Positions 14,991 through 22,874 of a stretch of 24,714 nucleotides of DNA are shown here, one piece after another; position 1 is the stretch's first letter; each line of letters starts with the position of its first letter. Under the pieces are notes generated by a model. The model did no database searches, was not told the origin of the DNA, and was given only the letters and a program-made list of their open reading frames with translations. Source of the DNA: JBJENW01 sp051880395 (GTDB taxonomy: Bacteria; Bacillota; Clostridia; Lachnospirales; Lachnospiraceae); assembly GCA_051880395.1 (NCBI GenBank), contig JBJENW010000037.1:1-24714 (forward strand), in the 5' to 3' direction. A program made the translations under genes and the position numbers.

Positions 14991-16595
14991 TTACACCACT
15001 GCTTCTATAATCGCTTTGTCCTCGATTATAATTTCATGAACACCGATTGTTTTCTTCTTGTTAAAATTAAAACTGATCATATATCCTTTCTTCACATGGT
15101 AATCTTCCAGATATCCCATTAATTGTTTTTCCCCTCGCTGATTATATTCTTCCCCATGCCAGATTTTCATCTCAATAACAAACTGCTCTCCATGGTAATC
15201 TACAATAATATCTGTTCTACGCAAATCCCGCGTACGAGCTTCGATATAATAATTTCCCGTCCCATTGATGATTGGCCTTAAATAAAGCAAAAAATACTGT
15301 CTTCCTTCTTCTTCCAAAAATTTTTCTGTTTCATTGCCATAAATATCATGAAAATGCATCACAAACTTCTCAAGAATTTTTTTCATATTCAAGTGTCCAT
15401 CCACCACAAACTGGTTCCTCTCTTGTAAAGACGCTTTGTATATATCCTTCTGTTGCATTTCCTCTTCTGATAGATAATAATTATAAAGACGCGTCTCAAA
15501 AATGCGATTCGCAACCGCCACTGTTCCATTCTCGTTTTTTACAAATCCAAACATAGCCGCCATATCAATGACACTTCCATCCACTCCATACGTAAACGAC
15601 CTTCCTGTAAAGAGCAATGTCCGCAACATCGCATTCAGTTTCGGATACTCATGAAGCTTTCCGATCAAGGATTCAAACAGCGTATTTTTCTCTGATAAGA
15701 TCATGCGAACAGCTTCATAAAATCCAGCCTTTGTCCATGCAGTTTCTTTCGAACCGTACTCTTTTTTTACACTGACATCCTCATCCATCAGTTGACACAA
15801 ACGTGACACCAGAAACGGATAGCCGGACGTATAGTCCAAAAGCAGGCTCGCCATCCGCTCCATATCCATTCCTGTATGATAATCTGATTCGTATTCTGCA
15901 AGCATTCCAACAATATCTTCTTTTGAAAAGCTCAAATCCACCTTAAAATCCGCAGCGATATTCCATGGACTATTATAGTTTTGCTCTTCTTCGGGACGAA
16001 TCTTTCGCTTTAAATTTTTTACATCATATACACCTGCAAGAATCACAGACTGAAATGTCGGCTGCTGAAATCGCTTGATATACTGGGCCCGAATCTGCGC
16101 CAGAAAATCCAAAAAAACCTGATTATTCGTTGCGCTGTCCACTTCATCTATCATTAAAACAATCGGCTTATTCGCTGTATCACAAATATCGCTGAGTTCT
16201 TCAAATAATTCCTTTAATGAGAAAAAAGGGGTTTGAACGCGAATACTTTGCTCCAATGTTTCACACGCATCGCGAAAGTCCCCCTGCATCACAGGCTTAT
16301 TTCGTTTCAAAGCCCTCAAAAATGAGCTGGCAAAAGCAATGGAAAATACTGACCCATCCTCGAATTTCGCATTGTCAAACGTTTGAAAATCGATTGACAC
16401 GATATCATAATCTTCTTCCAGATATTGACTCAATGCAAAAAGTATTGTGGTCTTTCCATATTGACGAGCCTTATGAATCGTAAAATATTTCCCTTGATCG
16501 ACCAGTTTTTTGATCTCTTTTAAACGTCCCTCTATATTTACCATATAGTGTTGCTGTGGAACACATACTGCTGCCGTATTAAATACTTTCGCCAT
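14991..16595 (-). CDS. AAA-like ATPase with C-terminal PD-(D/E)XK nuclease domain
   Basis: The protein has 534 residues from ATG 16595, preceded by AAGGGG and AGGAG. The longer frame to 16670 is rejected because a good promoter lies inside it. A Walker A-like KARQYGKTTI is at about 43-52, and Walker B VLMIDEVDS at about 144-152. The C terminus RRTDIIVDYH then FVIEMKIW (about 455-478) is the D...ExK core of a PD-(D/E)XK nuclease. It shares architecture with the gene at 112-1806 but belongs to another subgroup (IHKARQYGK type). Its cellular role is unknown. Confidence 0.88.
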   Translation of the reverse strand: MAKVFNTAAVCVPQQHYMVNIEGRLKEIKKLVDQGKYFTIHKARQYGKTTILFALSQYLEEDYDIVSIDFQTFDNAKFEDGSVFSIAFASSFLRALKRNKPVMQGDFRDACETLEQSIRVQTPFFSLKELFEELSDICDTANKPIVLMIDEVDSATNNQVFLDFLAQIRAQYIKRFQQPTFQSVILAGVYDVKNLKRKIRPEEEQNYNSPWNIAADFKVDLSFSKEDIVGMLAEYESDYHTGMDMERMASLLLDYTSGYPFLVSRLCQLMDEDVSVKKEYGSKETAWTKAGFYEAVRMILSEKNTLFESLIGKLHEYPKLNAMLRTLLFTGRSFTYGVDGSVIDMAAMFGFVKNENGTVAVANRIFETRLYNYYLSEEEMQQKDIYKASLQERNQFVVDGHLNMKKILEKFVMHFHDIYGNETEKFLEEEGRQYFLLYLRPIINGTGNYYIEARTRDLRRTDIIVDYHGEQFVIEMKIWHGEEYNQRGEKQLMGYLEDYHVKKGYMISFNFNKKKTIGVHEIIIEDKAIIEAVV

Positions 16596-16634
16596 GTCTC
16601 CTGCCCCTTTCGTTTCTCCTAGATTCTTACTATC

Positions 16635-16663
16635 ATCGTAACACAATCCCCTCTGTTTCTCAA
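16635..16663 (-). promoter_or_regulatory. Promoter of the AAA/nuclease gene, extended -10
   Basis: TTGAGA (16658-16663), a 17-base spacer and TACGAT (16635-16640) with TG one base upstream form a good extended -10 promoter. It supports the start at 16595 with a short leader of about 30 bases. Confidence 0.55.
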
Positions 16664-16668
16664 TATTC

Positions 16669-16700
16669 AAAAAACTCCCTCATTTCTGAAGGAGTTTTTA
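16669..16700 (-). terminator. Terminator of the FAD oxidoreductase to permease operon
   Basis: Stem AAAAACTCC/GGAGTTTTT with a loop of about 12 bases lies immediately after the permease stop and ends in six T on the minus strand. It resembles the hairpin at 14937-14966 in sequence. Confidence 0.75.
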
Positions 16701-16706
16701 TCTTAC

Positions 16707-18113
16707 TTATTTCCAAATTCCACGCCGTTTTCGTATCGTATAATACAAATCGTTTTCCATCGCCATAACTTTTTCCATCGGCACATGTTTAAATACGGGC
16801 ATCTTCATTTTTTTCTTGATCCAGAAATAAGCATACGCGCCCAGAATCAAGAATGTCACACCGGTCAGTAACCAGATCTGATTTCTCTCTGTCGGATCAC
16901 TGGAGATGTTTAAGATCATGTAAACGGTTCCAACAATTCCGATGATCGGAAACAACGGTCCACACGGTACTTTAAAGGAACGCGGTGCTTTCGGCAGACG
17001 TTTCCGGAAGATCAGTACGTCAATGTGTGCTAATATGTAGGAAACCATCCAGAACACCGAACCGACCAGAATCAAAAACGAAATCGCATCGGAAGAGTTA
17101 TTGCTGGCTGCCGCAAAGATAAAGATCGATACACTGATAAAGATCACACCGAAATACGGCACGTTGTGTTTATTTGTCTTTCCAAAGATCTGCGGCATCA
17201 TGTTTAACTTTGCCATACCCTGACAGATGCTGGCAAGTCCATTTACCGTTGAGTTCTGAGTACTGATGACCGCGAGTGCGGCAACGAGTGTCATCCACAT
17301 CTTCCCCGGTTTTCCGAGTAATGCTGCACCATATAATAAATGCGGTGCAGGAGAGTTTGCAAGTTCTCCCCAGTCCGTATAGTTGTGGAATCCCATGACC
17401 ATGATCGACTGTACGATACAGATCAAAATCAGACCGATCATCATACCGAGTGGGACGTTTCGTTTCGCATTCTTTACATTCTTCGATACCGGAATGACAT
17501 ACTCTGCTCCGATGAACAACCAGAATGCAACCGCTGTCATCGATGCGATATCAGAAAAGTTTGTCGCCATGCAAAGCGGCTGACTGACTTTCTGTCCGGT
17601 TCCCAGACCGAGCATACCGATCGTACCCATGACCAGCATGGAACCGACCAGAAGATATGCCACCAAATCCTGGATCTTCGCAAACATATCCACACCAAAC
17701 AGATTCAGGATCATGATCACAATCGTCATGATCAATGTGTACCCAATACTTGGAATCGGAAGATTGAATGTTTCGGACATCGCATAGGAAAAGATTGATG
17801 CCTCCACACCGGAAGATAACGTGTTACAGATCAGATATCCGCCTACCATAGAGATCAATGTTGGAAATGGTCCCATGGCAGCCAATGTATACTGTGCCAG
17901 ACCACCTGTCGTATTCGGCATCAGTGCATTTAACTCTGATAACGATGCCACCGTCGTCATATTTAACAGACAGGCGATCACCATCGCGATAATGAAGACA
18001 ACGCCGATGGTTCCGGCGCCCTGTCCTAAGGATACCAGACAGCTTGTGGCGATGACTAAGCCGACAGAAATGGATACGACATTGTGCAGTCCAAGTTTCT
18101 TTTCTTCTGCCAT
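16707..18113 (-). CDS. APC superfamily amino acid permease
   Basis: The protein has 468 residues and about 12 predicted membrane segments. The first carries the APC-type start LHNVVSISVGLVIATSC and the GQGAG glycine motif used for amino-acid binding. A basic cytoplasmic loop (SKNVKNAKRNVPLG, about 228-242) and a charged C-terminal tail are typical of the family. The substrate cannot be read from sequence. It is the last gene of the operon, 14 bases after the PII gene, with AGAGGGGG as ribosome site. Sitting beside PII rather than an ammonium transporter suggests that uptake through it is gated by nitrogen or energy status. Confidence 0.9.
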   Translation of the reverse strand: MAEEKKLGLHNVVSISVGLVIATSCLVSLGQGAGTIGVVFIIAMVIACLLNMTTVASLSELNALMPNTTGGLAQYTLAAMGPFPTLISMVGGYLICNTLSSGVEASIFSYAMSETFNLPIPSIGYTLIMTIVIMILNLFGVDMFAKIQDLVAYLLVGSMLVMGTIGMLGLGTGQKVSQPLCMATNFSDIASMTAVAFWLFIGAEYVIPVSKNVKNAKRNVPLGMMIGLILICIVQSIMVMGFHNYTDWGELANSPAPHLLYGAALLGKPGKMWMTLVAALAVISTQNSTVNGLASICQGMAKLNMMPQIFGKTNKHNVPYFGVIFISVSIFIFAAASNNSSDAISFLILVGSVFWMVSYILAHIDVLIFRKRLPKAPRSFKVPCGPLFPIIGIVGTVYMILNISSDPTERNQIWLLTGVTFLILGAYAYFWIKKKMKMPVFKHVPMEKVMAMENDLYYTIRKRRGIWK

Positions 18114-18127
18114 ATATCCACCCCCTC

Positions 18128-18481
18128 TTATAATGCGTCGATGCCTTCGTCACCTGTTCTGACACGAACGACATTATCGATGGAGTAAACAAAGATTTTT
18201 CCATCACCGATATGGCCGGTATACAGTTCCTGTTTGACGATTTCTACAATCTCGTCTACTTTTTCTGTCTCCACCACGATGTTGATCTGCTGTTTTGGCA
18301 AAAGTTCCATCTCATAGTTTTCATCTACTTCGTACTCGCGGGTACCTTTTTCTACTCCGCATCCTAATACCTGCATCACGGTCATGCCACGAACACCTGC
18401 TTTACTGAGTGCAGCTTTTAAATCTGCAAATTTTGACATGCCTGTGATAATCTCGATTTTTGATAATTTTACGTCTCCCAT
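18128..18481 (-). CDS. PII family nitrogen signal protein
   Basis: The protein has about 117 residues from ATG 18481; a TTG at 18493 directly abuts the purine run and is less likely. The PII fold is clear: N-terminal strand KLSKIEIITGMSKFADLKAA, T-loop region GTREYEVDENYEMELLPKQQ, B-loop TGHIGDGKIFV and C-terminal RVRTGDEG. The T-loop keeps a tyrosine at the site equivalent to Tyr51 of E. coli GlnB, but differs from the usual GRQKGHTELY sequence. PII proteins bind ATP/ADP and 2-oxoglutarate and control transporters or enzymes. Here the neighbour is an APC permease, with no amtB or glutamine synthetase gene nearby. Confidence 0.93.
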   Translation of the reverse strand: MGDVKLSKIEIITGMSKFADLKAALSKAGVRGMTVMQVLGCGVEKGTREYEVDENYEMELLPKQQINIVVETEKVDEIVEIVKQELYTGHIGDGKIFVYSIDNVVRVRTGDEGIDAL

Positions 18482-18514
18482 ACTGTGTACCAACCTTTCT
18501 TTTTTGCTGTGTGT

Positions 18515-19327
18515 TTATAATTTTCCATCTATCATGCGGGCGTAAGCCTCCGGGGTTACGCCTGTATAGCGTTTAAAATCTTTCATCATGTGGGACTGAT
18601 CATAATACCCGCAATCCAATGCGATCTCATTTGCTGTAACCTGTCCCTCTTTGTTTTGTTCGCTGATTCCTTTTAATACATGTTGAAAACGTACAATTTT
18701 TTCAAACACTTTTGGTGAGATGCCATGGATTTCATGAAACACTCGCCGGATATAACACTCCGAATATCCGGTTTCCTGCGCCAGCTCACGAATCGAAATT
18801 GTTCCGTTGGTCGCATAGATCCGCGTTCGGATATAGCTTTCAATTGCAGCTGCCGTGTTTTCCTTTTTCTGCTCCATATATTTTTGGTAATATTCGTTAA
18901 AAATGGTTGCCTTTCCATAAAAACTTGGACATTCCGCAATTTGATCTGCCAGATTACTTCCATAAACCTTTCCGGTAAGTTCCAGATCATCGTTTACAAT
19001 ATCCTGAATGGTCAACTCCTCCGGTAAAACACAACGCCCCGGCTGAAAACGAACCCCGAAATAGGTACGTCCCTCTTCGAGCGGCCAGTTTTTCACCGAA
19101 AGCACCGTACCGCCGATCATCGTCTGTGTCCCAGCTTCATTCATTCCAAAAACCAGATCCACCGTACCATCCGGTACTGCCTGCAGCGGATTTTCCTCTC
19201 CCGTCACGGTAAATTCATAAAAATGGGAAATCCCTGTTTTTCCTGCAAACAATCTTACATAATCCTGTGTATTTAATACCACATATGGCTGTAATGGCAT
19301 CAGATCCGGTGTGTTATTTTTATCCAT
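18515..19327 (-). CDS. AraC family transcriptional regulator
   Basis: The protein has about 270 residues. ATG 19327 has AGGGAG nine bases upstream; the ATG at 19336 abuts it and is rejected. The N-terminal half is a sensor domain with PDGTVDLVFGM and YFGVRFQPG, as in AraC-type regulators with a DUF6597-like N terminus. Two C-terminal HTHs are visible: TISIRELAQETGYSECYIRR and ANEIALDCGYYDQSHMMKDF. It lies inside the oxidase-permease operon, so it probably senses the operon's substrate and activates the operon. The 33-base gap to the PII gene and 37-base gap from the upstream enzyme gene support co-transcription. Confidence 0.9.
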   Translation of the reverse strand: MDKNNTPDLMPLQPYVVLNTQDYVRLFAGKTGISHFYEFTVTGEENPLQAVPDGTVDLVFGMNEAGTQTMIGGTVLSVKNWPLEEGRTYFGVRFQPGRCVLPEELTIQDIVNDDLELTGKVYGSNLADQIAECPSFYGKATIFNEYYQKYMEQKKENTAAAIESYIRTRIYATNGTISIRELAQETGYSECYIRRVFHEIHGISPKVFEKIVRFQHVLKGISEQNKEGQVTANEIALDCGYYDQSHMMKDFKRYTGVTPEAYARMIDGKL

Positions 19328-19364
19328 GTATCTCATCTCCCTGCATGTTGCCGGGAGTCATCCA

Positions 19365-20495
19365 TTATGCCATTTCCGGTTTATCCCATAATGGCAGTTC
19401 TACGCCGATTCCCATTTTGAGCGCATTCCGATAAACGGTGCCGCCCCATGCGATATCTTCTACCGGCATGCCTCCGACGGAATAAATGATGATCTCATCA
19501 TCACTTTCCCGTCCGGCACATTTTCCGGTAATGATGTCGGCAATATCGATGATATCCTCCCGCTTAATCTTTCCTTCATGCTTAAGGTCCATAAATTTGG
19601 TTCCAACGATCTGCATATCCGGGTAAGTCGGGTATGGGTATTCCTCTTCCCATGCCTCATACAGCTTATAGTTGTCTACTACCAGTTTGCAACGTTTACT
19701 TAAAAAGTCATCGTCAAACATTGCGGCGGATGGCATACTGATCAGCGCACCTTTTTTCACCCATTCTTCTTCGATGACCGGGAACGTAGAAACGTCATTT
19801 TTTACCGTCGTGGTCATGCTGACAATATCGCTGTCGCGAACGGCTTCTTCCACACTATCACAAATGATGATATCTTTGATCTGTGGCAGTTCATTTCTAA
19901 TGAATTCTACAAAAGAATCCAGTGAACGTTTTCCGCGGCCTTTAATCTTTACAGTGTCCAGATTCGGGCAGACACTGACAAATGCGCTCAAAGACGTTTT
20001 TCCCATGACACCCGGTCCAACGACAGCTGCGACTTTTGCGTCTTTTCTGGCTAAATATTTTGCGCCGACACCAGGAATGCCTCCTGTTCTGTAAGCACTC
20101 AACAGGTTTGCGGACATCATAGCCAGTGGTGCCCCAGTATCTTTGTCATTTAACATCATCATCAGAATGGAACGTGGCAGTCCTTTTTCTTTGTTTTCTA
20201 CATTTGAGCCGTACCACTTCATACCTGCCATCTGATATCTGCCGCCGAGGTAAGCAGGCATCGCCATAAAACGACGATCCGGTGCATTCTTCGGCATTCC
20301 TTCGAATTCCGGTTCATCCGGGAACGTCACCATGCATCCATGGGAGTTATGATTCTGACCGCCCATCACGTAATCGCCTTTGTTTAACGTCACTAAAAGG
20401 TCTTCCATTGCCTCTACACATTGGTCCATATTTTTGACACCGGCTTTGATCATATCCGGTTCACTTAAGTATAAAAAAGAAAGTTTGGTATCCAT
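19365..20495 (-). CDS. Ornithine cyclodeaminase/mu-crystallin family enzyme (tyramine oxidase subunit B-like)
   Basis: The protein has 376 residues. The family's substrate region includes GGRYQMAGMKWYGSN (about 85-100), with ALIS and DN motifs further on. A Rossmann NAD(P)-binding loop GPGVMGKTSL lies at about 160-170. It is longer than classic ornithine cyclodeaminases (about 330) and matches the group labelled tyramine oxidase subunit B in databases, as far as I can recall. Such enzymes handle imines or keto-imines by NAD(P)H hydride transfer or cyclodeamination. AGGAGGAG precedes the ATG. It sits 60 bases after the FAD oxidoreductase, so the two may act in sequence on an amino acid or amine; the exact substrate is unknown. 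Confidence 0.8.
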   Translation of the reverse strand: MDTKLSFLYLSEPDMIKAGVKNMDQCVEAMEDLLVTLNKGDYVMGGQNHNSHGCMVTFPDEPEFEGMPKNAPDRRFMAMPAYLGGRYQMAGMKWYGSNVENKEKGLPRSILMMMLNDKDTGAPLAMMSANLLSAYRTGGIPGVGAKYLARKDAKVAAVVGPGVMGKTSLSAFVSVCPNLDTVKIKGRGKRSLDSFVEFIRNELPQIKDIIICDSVEEAVRDSDIVSMTTTVKNDVSTFPVIEEEWVKKGALISMPSAAMFDDDFLSKRCKLVVDNYKLYEAWEEEYPYPTYPDMQIVGTKFMDLKHEGKIKREDIIDIADIITGKCAGRESDDEIIIYSVGGMPVEDIAWGGTVYRNALKMGIGVELPLWDKPEMA

Positions 20496-20555
20496 ATTGT
20501 TTCTCCTCCTATTTTAGCATAATTTTTTTCTCCTGCCTATTTATTTATCAAATTA

Positions 20556-21683
20556 TCAGATTACCGCATGAAAGCGATCATACCGAAATTCTTTCATATC
20601 TAATGTAGTCGGCTCTCCGACTGCCATCTGTGCCAGAATTTCTCCGACAATTGGTGCGATACCAAAACCATGTCCGGTAAAGCCACAAGCTAAAATCAAG
20701 CCCGGCACTTCATCAATCTGACTAATGACCGGAATTCCATCTGCACAGATATCTTCATATCCTGCCCAGGTACGGACAATTTTAGCATCCGCAAGCTTTG
20801 GAATATATTTCATAATACCGCGGCAGATACATGGTGCAGTAATACTGTTCGTTACCATCAATCCATTGTCTTTATTCATTGCCTCATAACCGGACGCACC
20901 GCCAAATACGAAAGAGCCATGATCAGTCTGATGTCCGTAAAAGTCTGCGTCTGCGGTTCCAAGCATCTGCGGGAACATCTTCGGCTGAATCTCTGTCACC
21001 AGTGCCTCGATCAATTCTTTGGTCATCGGCACATCAATACCCACACTTGCCACGATATCGCGGCTTTCGTATCCACAGGCAACAATGATATTTTCGCCTT
21101 CAAAAACGTCATCTTTTGTTACAACCTGTCTTGCTTTTCCTTTGATCTTGCGAAGTTCTACCACTTCCTGTCCGGTGTAAAATGTTACACCAAGTGCCTT
21201 TGCTTTGCGATAATAAGCCAATGTTGTCAGGAGTGGATTTGCATGTCCGTCAGTCGGACACCAGCTGGCACAGATGACTTCATCGCTTAAATATGGATTA
21301 ATCTCCCTGACTTCTTTTCCATCAATCATTTTTACATCCAGACCACAGGCTACTGCCCGATCTGTCAGCCCCTGTAAAATCTCTCTGTGCTTTTCTGTTT
21401 TTCCAAGACGAAGATTTCCTTCTTTGTGATATTCCACATCCAAATCTAATTCTTCGGAAAGGTTTGGCCATAAGTTTTCTACCGCATACATCGCAAGCGG
21501 AAGTTCTCTCGGATCACGACCGGACTGACGCACACCGCCACCATTTCGACTCGAACCACCGTTTCCGATGCTGTCGTCTTTATCCAGAACAATGACGGAG
21601 ACACCTTTTTTTGCTAAGTAATAGGCTGCGGCACAACCGATGACACCGCCGCCGACGATAATGGTTTCTGCTGTTTTATTCAT
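20556..21683 (-). CDS. FAD-dependent amino acid/amine oxidoreductase (DAO family)
   Basis: The protein has 375 residues from ATG 21683, which has AAAGGAGG at good spacing. The upstream ATG at 21707 would place that ribosome site inside the gene. Residues about 6-35 give the FAD Rossmann motif (IIVGGGVIGCAAAYYLAKKG, then an acidic VLDKD). SSRNGGGVRQ follows at about 45-55, as in sarcosine or glycine oxidase and DadA-like enzymes. The C terminus has CGFTGHGFGIAP, the second FAD contact typical of the DAO family. It probably oxidises a secondary or primary amine of an amino acid to an imine. It is first in the five-gene operon. Confidence 0.9.
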   Translation of the reverse strand: MNKTAETIIVGGGVIGCAAAYYLAKKGVSVIVLDKDDSIGNGGSSRNGGGVRQSGRDPRELPLAMYAVENLWPNLSEELDLDVEYHKEGNLRLGKTEKHREILQGLTDRAVACGLDVKMIDGKEVREINPYLSDEVICASWCPTDGHANPLLTTLAYYRKAKALGVTFYTGQEVVELRKIKGKARQVVTKDDVFEGENIIVACGYESRDIVASVGIDVPMTKELIEALVTEIQPKMFPQMLGTADADFYGHQTDHGSFVFGGASGYEAMNKDNGLMVTNSITAPCICRGIMKYIPKLADAKIVRTWAGYEDICADGIPVISQIDEVPGLILACGFTGHGFGIAPIVGEILAQMAVGEPTTLDMKEFRYDRFHAVI

Positions 21684-21710
21684 GGGACTTATCCTCCTTT
21701 TTTCCATACG

Positions 21711-21744
21711 AAAAGACGCCTATATATAACATACAGGCGCCTTT
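21711..21744 (-). terminator. Terminator or attenuator just upstream of the FAD oxidoreductase gene
   Basis: On the minus strand AAAGGCGCCUGUAU pairs with AUAUAGGCGUCUUU (14 pairs, two G.U) around GUUAU, followed by a short T run. It can end the toxin-antitoxin transcript (stop at 21835). Only 27 bases separate it from the ATG of the next operon, so that operon's promoter must lie at or upstream of the hairpin. This would make the hairpin an attenuator for it. Confidence 0.6.
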
Positions 21745-21834
21745 GACTGTTTCGATTACTTTCTTTAACTGATAAACCTATTGTAAATCAGCAACAGCTG
21801 GTTGTATTGTAAAAAACGATACTATGTTGCTTCT

Positions 21835-22338
21835 CTATCTGTCGGATCCTTCCAATTTATCAAGCAACATCTGATAATGCCTCTGCCCGATATGTCTTCC
21901 AGCTTTTTGCAAAAGATCAATACATTCTTTCACTTCATCCGATATAAGTTTCTGTTCTTCATAAGCAGCCATGAGAATCCCTATTGTTCCCATGATTTTA
22001 ATTCCCATCTGACCAGATACCGTTCTTCCTTTTGCCTCATCCATCAAAAGTAAATCAGCCTGCATCTCATCCGTCAGCACAATCGCTTCACTTTCTCCCT
22101 GATCTAAATTTGTTATACGCTTTAGTATACTGACAGACTCCTGATTTATAATATCTTTCACAACGATAAATCGTTTGCTTTTTATTTCCGCAGCTTCATT
22201 CTGAAATCTTTGATCTATGGTCAATTCATCAAATACTGCCTTCGGTATCAATACTTTACCAAATAATTCTTCAAGTAAGTCCAGACGTTGTATTTTTAAA
22301 AGCGATATAAGCGGCGTTGTATCTGATACAACAATCAT
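21835..22338 (-). CDS. PIN-like DUF3368 toxin
   Basis: The protein has 167 residues. PIN-type acidic residues are visible: Asp6 in VVSDTTPLISLL, Glu near 38 in KAVFDEL, Glu in LDQGESEAIVL (about 81) and Asp in LLLMDEAKGR (about 99). This matches the DUF3368 group of PIN nucleases encoded with UPF0175 antitoxins. Expected activity is RNA cleavage by a metal-dependent ribonuclease; this is family knowledge. The ATG overlaps the antitoxin stop by four bases (ATGA), so translation is coupled. Confidence 0.85.
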   Translation of the reverse strand: MIVVSDTTPLISLLKIQRLDLLEELFGKVLIPKAVFDELTIDQRFQNEAAEIKSKRFIVVKDIINQESVSILKRITNLDQGESEAIVLTDEMQADLLLMDEAKGRTVSGQMGIKIMGTIGILMAAYEEQKLISDEVKECIDLLQKAGRHIGQRHYQMLLDKLEGSDR

Positions 22339-22619
22339 ATCTGCTTCTCCTTTAATTTACGAAATGTATCCAATTCTGCGTCAAGATCATCCATTGTCAT
22401 ATCCAAATATGAATATCCCAGTTTATCATAAATTTCTATTAACTCTGCCTTCTTAATTCCTAAAAGATCTGCCGCATATCCATGAGAAATTGTTTGATTT
22501 AATATATATGGATACAAAAGAAGTGCATTTCTTGTAAGTTCTGTCTCTGCACTTTCAGGATTGACATATTTTGACATTCCTATCGGAACGGTAATCATTA
22601 CAGATTCTGTTTTTACCAT
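22335..22619 (-). CDS. UPF0175 family antitoxin
   Basis: The protein has 94 residues. The C-terminal half carries the UPF0175 pattern: NQTISHGYAADLLGIKKAEL followed by IEIYDKLGYSYLDMT, a helix-turn-helix-like antitoxin segment. The N terminus (VMITVPIGM) is probably the dimerising or DNA-binding strand. A GGAGG ribosome site lies upstream. It is transcribed before the toxin and overlaps it by four bases, the usual order for type II modules, and likely represses its own promoter. Confidence 0.82.
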   Translation of the reverse strand: MVKTESVMITVPIGMSKYVNPESAETELTRNALLLYPYILNQTISHGYAADLLGIKKAELIEIYDKLGYSYLDMTMDDLDAELDTFRKLKEKQI

Positions 22620-22687
22620 ACCTAATACCTCCGTTCATCTTTCTATAATCACTGCTTTCATGCCTATCATTGTACACTCTTCTCTTT

Positions 22688-22717
22688 ATTATAAGCCCGC
22701 TTTCCCCATTTACGCAA
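22688..22717 (-). promoter_or_regulatory. Promoter of the toxin-antitoxin pair
   Basis: TTGCGT (22712-22717), an 18-base spacer and a perfect TATAAT (22688-22693) lie 70 bases before the antitoxin ATG on the minus strand. The promoter abuts the third AAA-ATPase remnant. Confidence 0.6.
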
Positions 22718-22734
22718 CGCTATTTTTGCTCTCC

Positions 22735-22851
22735 CCCTTTTTCCACCATACATGTTTTCTCGCAGAAACAGATTCCATAATTGAAAAAATCCGCTATACA
22801 TCTCTTTCCTTTTAGTATAGCGGATTTCCTTCTTTATTACAATTTTTGTTT
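22735..22851. repeat. Third, most reduced copy of the AAA-ATPase locus
   Basis: Positions 22735-22779 match the last 40 or so bases of the gene at 112-1806 and still encode YGICFCEKTCMVEKG on the minus strand. They are joined at about 22780-22784 to the terminator hairpin and its flank (22784-22851), equivalent to 1833-1903. About 1.65 kb of the ancestral locus is missing. It shares the CTCGCAG variant with copy 2 rather than CTCACAG of the intact gene. The hairpin now serves as terminator of the secreted-protein gene at 22875. Confidence 0.8.
22784..22830 (-). terminator. Terminator of the Ig/LRR secreted-protein gene (copy 3 hairpin)
   Basis: AAATCCGCTATAC and GTATAGCGGATTT form a 13-base stem with a T run on the minus strand, 45 bases after the stop at 22875. 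It is the same hairpin as at 1833-1877. Confidence 0.75.
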
Positions 22852-22874
22852 CTCGTTTCTATTTTTCAGGAGAA

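Noticed and set aside
16596..16670. Upstream extension of the AAA/nuclease gene by 25 codons
   Set aside because: This stretch contains an extended -10 promoter and does not resemble the family N terminus.
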